Below are positions 57,421 through 64,000 of a stretch of 64,000 nt of DNA, one piece after another (the stretch's first letter is position 1; each line of letters starts with the position of its first letter). The stretch is from Sodiomyces alkalinus F11. Lineage: Eukaryota; Ascomycota; Sordariomycetes; Glomerellales; Plectosphaerellaceae. The stretch is taken from positions 1,248,399-1,312,398 of the forward strand of contig NW_021167084.1 in assembly GCF_003711515.1 (NCBI RefSeq). The letters run 5' to 3'. Below the pieces are notes generated by a model. That model was not told the origin of the DNA, did not search any database, and saw nothing but the letters and a program-made list of their open reading frames with translations. The position numbers and the translations under genes were made by a program.

Positions 57421-58158
57421 GGTATAATAACTATACTATATCGCGTGGTTAGCTAGTATTATAGACTAAAGATAGGCTAGGAAGCACTTATAAGACGGTA
57501 GTGGGTTATTTAATTAATTAAGACTATAAGTCGTTAGTACACGATATCCTAAAGGGAGTAAAACTTACTAAAAAAGGCAGTATAATCGAAAGATTAAGTA
57601 TAAAGGAGAAAAAAAGGAATAGGAAGAGGGAATAACGGTAAGATTATAATCTATCCCCTTACGGTAGTTATATAGGCACCTATTTTTAGTATAAAGAAGG
57701 AAGCCACGAAATTCACAGAAAGAGTAATATCGGGCCTATATAACACTATAAAAGAGAGTCTTTATAGATAGATTAAAGGGATAATCCGCGAGGATAAAGG
57801 GGCAGATTTAACGGCCCGGGAGGGACCCACCCCGGAACCCCTTAGGTTGCCGGTAAGAACACGACTATAGGTAAATTAATAGGACTCGGCTATATATAGC
57901 GCCGGATTCGGAGGTATAAAAGGAAATAGTCTTAGTTAATAGATAAAGGGAGAAAGGGTATACTTAGATTAAAGCCACGGCTAAAGAGGCTCTATATAGG
58001 AACCGGGCGGGGACCTATCGGGGTCCCGTCGTGGAGGGCTCTGGTTCGGGGCACCGGGGAACTTAGAGGACGGATTCGGGCACTAGGTTTTAGAGGAGCC
58101 GGGAGGCCGGCACGGATCGGGCGCTCCTAAGGATAAGAGTATCCGGGGAAGGTCGCTA

Positions 58159-58513
58159 TATTAGGTGCCTATAGTAGTGGTTATAATAGGTCCCCAGTAT
58201 AAACCTATAGGGGTCTAGGCGTGCCTAGTCTAAAACCCCTTAAGGCATAAATAAAGCAGCTATTATACTAGTAAACAGAATAATCCCTTAAAGTAAATAA
58301 GGTAGCCCTTAAGGAAGTAAATAAAGTAGTCCTCGAGGAGTAGCGGAGTATAGTCTTAAGGAGCGGAGGAGCCTCCTCTTAGGAAAAGGGAGGCCAGCGA
58401 TTAATCTGATTCTTTGGCTACCTCTACACTTCCCCTATCGTAATCCTATCGTGATCACGCCTGGTTCCGTACTTAACCCTACCTTTTCACTCTTTACAAC
58501 TACCTATTTAATA
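58159..58513 (+). repeat. Gypsy 3' LTR
   Basis: 355 bp, partner of 49484-49837. It is preceded by a purine-rich GGGGAAGG segment and followed by the TAAGT target duplication. Confidence 0.9.
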
Positions 58514-58518
58514 TAAGT

Positions 58519-59380
58519 TAGCTTGCCGAATTATTTCCGAATCGTTTCTAGATAATACTCACGGTTAATAGCGTTATAAAGCTTATTATAATCCTTACTA
58601 CTCTAGTATTCCAGTAGAGTTATAAGAACATAATAGGTAGAGCCTTATCCTCTTATTAGGTTACCGCCTAAAATACTCTTAATACCGTGCTGGAAATAAA
58701 TTATATAGAGTCGTATATAGTATAATACTTAAGTTTTATATAATTCGTTTAGCCGGTATTTTTACTAGAGGTATTTACTAAATCCCTAGACTATAGGTAA
58801 AGCCTAATCTAGAGTTACTCTAAAAAGCCTTATTCTATAGAGGTATTTCCACTTAACGTGAATATTATAATTATCCTCTAGAATCTTAAAGACCTAGTAA
58901 AATATATAAAGATATATTTTTATCGTCTCGAAGTTAGTAAAGCACCTTATAAGTAGAAGAATTAGACGATATTAAAGACTATTTAGAAATAATTCAGAAA
59001 CATTTCTAAATATTCAGGAATATTCAGAAATATTCAGAAATATTTAGAAATATTTAGTAAAATTTAGCTAGCACGATTCAGAAACGATTCGGAAATAATT
59101 CCGGAGTATACCTCTTTCTAAGTTATAGCTATACTAGGCCTAAATAATTTCCTTTTACTTAAGTCTATTAATGTGTTTATAATTCGCGTTAACGAAAAAT
59201 AATATTATATTAGGAAAAGTCTACTATTTTACTTACTTATAAAAAAAAAACAGATTACTATATAGTTTATCTCGGATTAATATAAATACTAAATATACTA
59301 AACGAATATTATTAGAATATGCTTATAAAAGATACTTAAAGTATACTTATATATAATTATTAATTTAGGCAAAACGAGTA
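58519..59380 (-). mobile_element. Unclassified RIP-degraded repeat relic, right part
   Basis: This is the continuation of the relic at 47241-49478, cut by the Gypsy insertion. On the minus strand the frame NIHVKWKYLYRIRLFR through HGIKSILGGNLIRG and REYYLETIRK runs to the insertion point. Joining it to the left part after removing one TAAGT copy keeps the frame. Identity unknown. Confidence 0.5.
59011..59060 (+). repeat. Five tandem decamers TATTCAGAAA
   Basis: Five adjacent 10-bp units (TATTCAGGAA, TATTCAGAAA twice, TATTTAGAAA, TATTTAGTAA) occur, with looser copies upstream. The differences are mostly C-to-T. Confidence 0.85.
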
Positions 59381-59879
59381 TCGTTAAGCCGAAAGTGCCC
59401 CTAAGGTGCCGTATTATCGATAAAATCAATTCTAATATCGGATTCGGACTCTACGCCCTTAAAAGCACCGGAGACCGATATCGCAGCGAGACCGTAAAGG
59501 GCGCGGTGAGTTATATACCATAGGGCGGCCCGTAGGGCTAACCGAACACGATACCGGTATACCACTATAAAGCGCCTAGAATACGACGACTGGAACTAAC
59601 CCGGGGCGCGTAACCCTAGGAGAGCCCTAAAACTCCTAGGCACCGAGCAGGCGCACCGAAGGCGTACTATATAAACTACGCACCTAATTTTCCAGACTAC
59701 TAGCTAACGGGGTAAGCGCTGATAAAGCGCTAAAGCTAGTATAGAAGATCCTTTAAACGTAATACAATAAGACTATTATAAAGAAGCCGCTATGCTAATA
59801 ACCCGGTAGCGATATACCCCCCCTTATAACTAAAAGGCTTACTAACACGATCTAATAAGCGATTAAGGGTATATTAACG

Positions 59880-60860
59880 GAATTCCTCGGAGTAGTAGGA
59901 CCTAAGACCTACGCTTAAGTAGTAAGGAGCACGCCCGTATAGCGCTAACGTATTAAGATAGCACCGGTAAAGGTTATACCCACCCGATACGCCTAAAAGC
60001 TAATAGTCCGATACAGAGACGCTAAGACCGACCTTAAAAGCCGAACCCTATAAGAGATTACTAAGGCGGTTAACTAAGTTAGCCGCTACGTGGACGTAAT
60101 AGCCGCGCGACGACTCCTAAGCGGCGATATAATTCTTACGTTTAAGTATAGGAACGAATAGTAGATAGCGAACGCGAATAACTAGGTTAAAGGCGTATTT
60201 GGTATAGGAGCCACGATATATAGAAAACGTACTAAGTTATAGTAAAAGGAATACCGATAGCATAGCTACTAATTTACGACCCCGATACGGCGTTATAAGA
60301 ACTTCGGCTATAGAATAACGTGGCGATTACCCGGATTAAGGCCAGGAAACCCAGGAATAACGTAGCGCGGATAGCGCTACTAACTATTAAGGTCGCCCGC
60401 CCCGAGGATATAGAGCGACTAATAAAGGAGGGAGTCTTCTTTAATTACGGATACTATAATAGCGAACCCTCTAACCCTAAGATCTCCCTATAACGGTGCT
60501 TTAAGTGCCTTAACTTCGGATATAAAGCAGGTTAGTGCTAGGCGATAAAAGCGCTATACGGGTATTACGGCGGCGTAGAGTTAGCGTACTAAGGGGGCTT
60601 CGCGGTGTGCGAAGCTAAGATAGACCCGAAGAAAAAGCGCTACGCCGCCTATAAGGGGCTATACACGGTATTCGACGATAAATACCTAAATAAAGTAAAG
60701 GAAAGGGCGCGGACTAAGGAGGTATATATTAACAGGGTAAGGGGATTTAACCTTAGCTAACTCGAGAAATATAGGGCGGAGAGGGAGTATAGCGTTTTTA
60801 CGGCGTCGCTAAACACGATAATAATCCCCGAACCGCCTAAGAAAAAAAGAAAATAGAAAG
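59880..60860 (+). pseudogene. LINE ORF1 relic (gag-like, CCHC zinc knuckle)
   Basis: Near 60495 the frame reads RCFKCLNFGYKAG followed by a damaged C, a CCHC knuckle whose His has become Tyr (CAC/T to TAC/T). Further Cys continue (GYYGG, AVCEAK). The frame ends with a basic PEPPKKKRK, which resembles a nuclear localisation signal, just before a stop near 60855. The N-terminal border is uncertain. Confidence 0.65.
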
Positions 60861-60879
60861 GACGCCTCCTAAGGTCGCG

Positions 60880-63800
60880 GAATATCCTCCTTAAATCGCG
60901 CACCGCCCTCTTTACGCCCACGCAGAATAATAATATTATAAGGTTCCTCGCCTTTAATACTACCTTCTAGCCCCTACAAAGTCTTACCCCTTACCCCCGG
61001 GCTATACCTAAAGCGTAACTATAAAGTAAAGCGAGCGCGGCGTAACCACCTAAGATAAATAATTAGAATCGCTTAGTAAAATATAGGGAGATAGCGGGAT
61101 AAAGTATAGCAGGCGCTTTATAACCGTAGCGGGTATAATATAATAGCGGTAATAAAGCCCGGGTTAAATAAAAGGAAGAACCCGATTTACCTAAGGGGAT
61201 ATAATTATAGGATAGTATAAGGGAGTAGGCGCGCTCTGCTTTATATATATAAACGGTATAAGGCCGCTATATTTATATAGCGTATGGGTAAGGATTAGAC
61301 CTAGGCTATAATTAGAGTCGGGATATACTAGTAGGAGACGAATATATAGGTAGTATACTTATTATACCATAAGGGAGGAGAGTAAAAGACCCTAATATAT
61401 AATCTCGCGGCGGAACCGGAGCGGTAACGCACCGTCCTAGTAAAAGACTTTAACCTAAAGAACTCCTTTTAGGATAGGTATAATAGATATAAAAGATAAT
61501 CAGAAGACTTTATTATGCTCGCGTACTAATAGTAACTCGACCTTATAACCCCAAAAGGATGTATTACTAGGACCTTAGCCGATACTAATCGATAGTATAG
61601 CACGCTAGACCTTACTTAGGTTTCGGCGGACCTTATATACGTATACTAGGGGGATAATCTAGACCTAATAGGCTTAGACTATATAGCCTAGGTAATTAAT
61701 ATTAACACGGCGTAACCGCGCTAGCGTATTACTAGTAAAGGATAAAGGTGGAGGAAGTTAGACTAGGAAGCGGCCTAGAGAGAGGCCTAAAGGCTAGACT
61801 ATAAAGAAATACCCCTTACCCTAGAAGTAATCGATTAGGTAGTAAACTAGATACTATAGGACCTTACTAGTATCGCGGATACTACGGCGCCGCGCCGCGA
61901 GCTAGCCGCCTTCCGTGATAGGCCGCTATAATAGACGCAGGAGATAGCAGAGGCGAATAAGGAGGTAATAAGGCTAACGCGGCGTTATTATAGGCGGAGG
62001 TCGCGCGGTAGGTAGAATAAACTTAAGGAGGCAGAAAAATATCGCGATATTCTAATTAGAATAAAGAAGCGGAAGAGCTAGCGCGGCGCCGTCGATACGA
62101 TAGTAGTAGACTAGAAAAGCCTTTAGGCACTATAATACTAGGCCCGGATAATAAGCTACCTACCCCTAAACCTCCTATCTATCCCGCCCCTATAGCGTAG
62201 CGCGGGTAGACCAGTCGTGATAATATATAATAGGAAAGCGATAATCCTCGTAAAGAAGTTTTTCCCCCTATTATACCCTATAGAAAGCGGGCGTATCGGC
62301 GGCGCGCTAAGAACGGCGGTAATACTACTTATATAAGAGGTTACGGAAAAGGAGGTCTAGTAGGTTATATAATAAATAGTAAAGTGGAAGGCACCTAAGG
62401 AGGATAGCCTACTAAACGGATTCCTACTCGTCTATAGCTAACTACTTTATAGACGACTAGTATAACTCTTCTCCGCGAGCCTTAAGGCCGTATATTTCCC
62501 GTAATAATACCGTACCATAGACGTAGTAGTGCTTAAGAAACTAGGTAAACTAAAGGAAGCTTACACGATAGCCTTAGGGTAATAACCGATATTACTCTTT
62601 AGCGTAATAGGGAAGGTCCTTAAGAAAATAATAATAAGGAGAATCGCGATTATAGCGGAGGAGTACCGACTCCTCCCCACCGGATAGATAAGGAATTAAA
62701 GATACTGCGATACGATAATAGCAGTTAGGGCTATTATAAAAGGAGTATACACCGTATAAAAGCGCGGCGGGGCCGTAGCGTAATTAAAGCTCGATATCCA
62801 GGGCGCCTTTAATATAGTACTATACTAAAAACTCCTCGAAGTCCTCGCCTAGTACGACTTCCCGGACTAGGTTACGAAATAGACCTAGTTATACCTTATA
62901 GCGCGCACGGCGCGCCTACGCTTTAATAGCGATACGGCGTATTAGGTAGAAATCCAGGTAGGAGTCCCTTAGGGATCTCCCCTTTCCCTAATTCTTTTTA
63001 TACTATTTATTAGGACGCTTTACTAAGAACTAATCCGGATACCGCGGGTCGCAGTAATCGGCTTTACCGATAACACAAATATTATAGCCTTTAGACGTAA
63101 TAAGGCCGTACTATAGGCGTACCTTAAACGGGTATAGTAAGTCTACTAAAGCTAGTTACGAAGGAGTAGACTGCGATTTAAGCCACGGAAGTACGAGCTC
63201 CTTTACTTTACGAGAAAACGCGACCCGCTACCGCTTTAATTACGTCTTAAGGGCGTACCGGCGCCATAAGTCACGGAGATAGAGGTCTTAGGGGTTATCC
63301 TTAACTAGAAGCTTATATTCTATCCCTATATCCGGAAAAAAGCTAAACTCCTTACCTAGAAATACGCCCTTACACGCCTTATAGCGTTAGTATAGGGCTA
63401 CCGTATTAGGGATACGCGTAAACTATACTAAATAGTAGTCTGGAGCGCGGTACTATACACGGCCCTAGCCTTCTATATAATAATAGAAAAAGGGGAGAAG
63501 CCGAGCGGAGTATTAAAAGGATTAGCTAGCGAGTAGGCGTAGTATTTACGTATCGTTACCGGAGCGTATCGGGCCATGGCTATAAAGGTAGTTAAGATAA
63601 AGGCGGGGGTCCCCCCCTTTAACTTATACTATAATGCCCTAACCGCGTAAGCGGTATTACGGGTAAAGGGTATTTAGATAGAGTAAGCGATACTTTAGGT
63701 GCGATAAGTAGCCGGAGCGGCTATATAGCGTAGAAGATACGGGGGAGGGGTTAAGCCCTACCTAAGGTCCTAAGGGGTATAAAGGCAGGAAGTTAAGTCC

Positions 63801-64000
63801 TGGCTCCTTAGGAGGGAATTAGCCTAGCGCCTCTAAGAGGAATAAGCATACTAGTAGAAGCGTACCTCGCCACGCTAATATAGTAATATAGCTATAGCGT
63901 TAATACCCTAATTCGACTATATAGTGCTTAGGAAGTATAAGGGCCTTATAAAACTATAGAGTTCTATCCTTATATAGATTCGAACGGAGAAAATAGGCCT
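60880..64000 (+). pseudogene. LINE ORF2 relic (endonuclease and reverse transcriptase), partial
   Basis: The endonuclease region (about 60900-61700) contains a VKDFNLKN piece where GDFN is expected, then DLIT, TRTLAD and STLDLT as in LINE APE domains. The RT (about 62200-63300) has VGVPQGSPLSLILFILFI (about 62960) and GFTDNTNIIAF (about 63060), where FADD has become FTDN by G-to-A changes. The thumb region LGVILN follows. Frames are interrupted by numerous TAG/TAA codons and the gene continues past the window. Confidence 0.78.

Larger units (their letters stand above)
49484..58513 (+). mobile_element. Complete Ty3/Gypsy chromovirus, RIP-damaged, enlarged
   Basis: The element is 9030 bp, between LTRs of 354 and 355 bp, with a 5-bp target duplication TAAGT (49479-49483, 58514-58518). 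Plus-strand order is gag, protease, RT, RNase H, integrase, chromodomain, which is Gypsy/chromovirus order. The core ends near 55400, leaving about 2.7 kb before the 3' LTR, which is unusual. The RT box reads YLNNILIYS instead of YLDDILIYS, both Asp changed by G-to-A. Stops are everywhere, so no product can be made. Confidence 0.93.
59380..64000 (+). mobile_element. Non-LTR (LINE) retrotransposon, RIP-damaged, cut by window end
   Basis: Plus-strand frames, stops ignored, show ORF1 with zinc knuckles, then ORF2 with an AP-type endonuclease and a reverse transcriptase of the QGVPQGSPLS / FADD class. No LTR was found. The 5' border near 59380 is where LINE-like frames begin and is approximate; the 3' end lies beyond 64000. 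The organisation (gag-like ORF1 with CCHC, APE endonuclease, RT) fits the Tad/I-type LINEs common in filamentous fungi. Confidence 0.8.

Noticed and set aside
47241..59380. Starship captain (DUF3435-type tyrosine recombinase) as identity of the split ORF
   Set aside because: Considered because of length and setting, but no R-H-x-x-H-Y type catalytic pattern could be identified in the damaged translation.

Overview
The window comes from a filamentous ascomycete, most likely a Sordariomycete. The evidence is short GT-AG introns (about 60-160 bp) with GTATGT/GTGAGT donors, G+C-rich third codon positions, typical euascomycete families (AA9 polysaccharide monooxygenase, CBM1-tagged pectate lyase, SAT4/rhodopsin-type membrane protein), and A+T-rich blocks whose transposons carry C-to-T and G-to-A damage of the RIP type (repeat-induced point mutation). 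I cannot name the species from the sequence alone.

Layout. From 1 to about 9.9 kb lies gene-bearing sequence with three minus-strand genes: an AUH-like enoyl-CoA hydratase, an alpha-glucoside/hexose MFS transporter, and a SAT4-like seven-helix membrane protein. From 9.9 to 19.4 kb is a first RIP-damaged transposon island: a complete Ty1/Copia element (9899-16239, minus strand, 284-bp LTRs, GGAAA target duplication) and, 35 bp further, a PIF/Harbinger element (16275-19421, TTA target duplication). From 20.4 to 46.7 kb is a second gene-bearing region: a proline-rich single-pass membrane protein, a CBM1-PL1 pectate lyase, the mitochondrial ABC exporter Atm1, a divergent CTR-type protein, a short conserved-looking 105-aa protein, a broken phosphate permease, an AA9 LPMO, an FAD monooxygenase, a Cys-rich single-pass membrane protein and a DXD glycosyltransferase. 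From about 47.2 kb to the end is a second transposon island. It holds an unclassified relic ORF split by a complete chromodomain Ty3/Gypsy element (49484-58513, TAAGT target duplication), followed by a non-LTR (LINE) retrotransposon that runs off the window.

How the genes relate. There is no obvious biosynthetic cluster or operon-like unit. The themes are plant-polymer attack and uptake (pectate lyase, LPMO, sugar transporter), metal handling (Atm1 and a CTR-like protein lie convergently, 1.5 kb apart), and cell-surface or secretory functions. Coding exons were deduced by joining frames at consensus splice sites and checking that the phase closes. No transcript evidence was available.

Most unusual points: (i) the Gypsy element carries four 135-bp tandem repeats between RNase H and integrase, and about 2.7 kb of extra sequence with an antisense Cys-rich frame between its chromodomain and 3' LTR; (ii) the CTR protein keeps GxxxG but has lost the MxxxM copper motif; (iii) the phosphate permease gene has an out-of-frame internal deletion plus a RIP-like TGG-to-TAG stop while sitting in otherwise healthy gene space; (iv) removing the Gypsy element restores a continuous but RIP-stopped frame of an unknown element.
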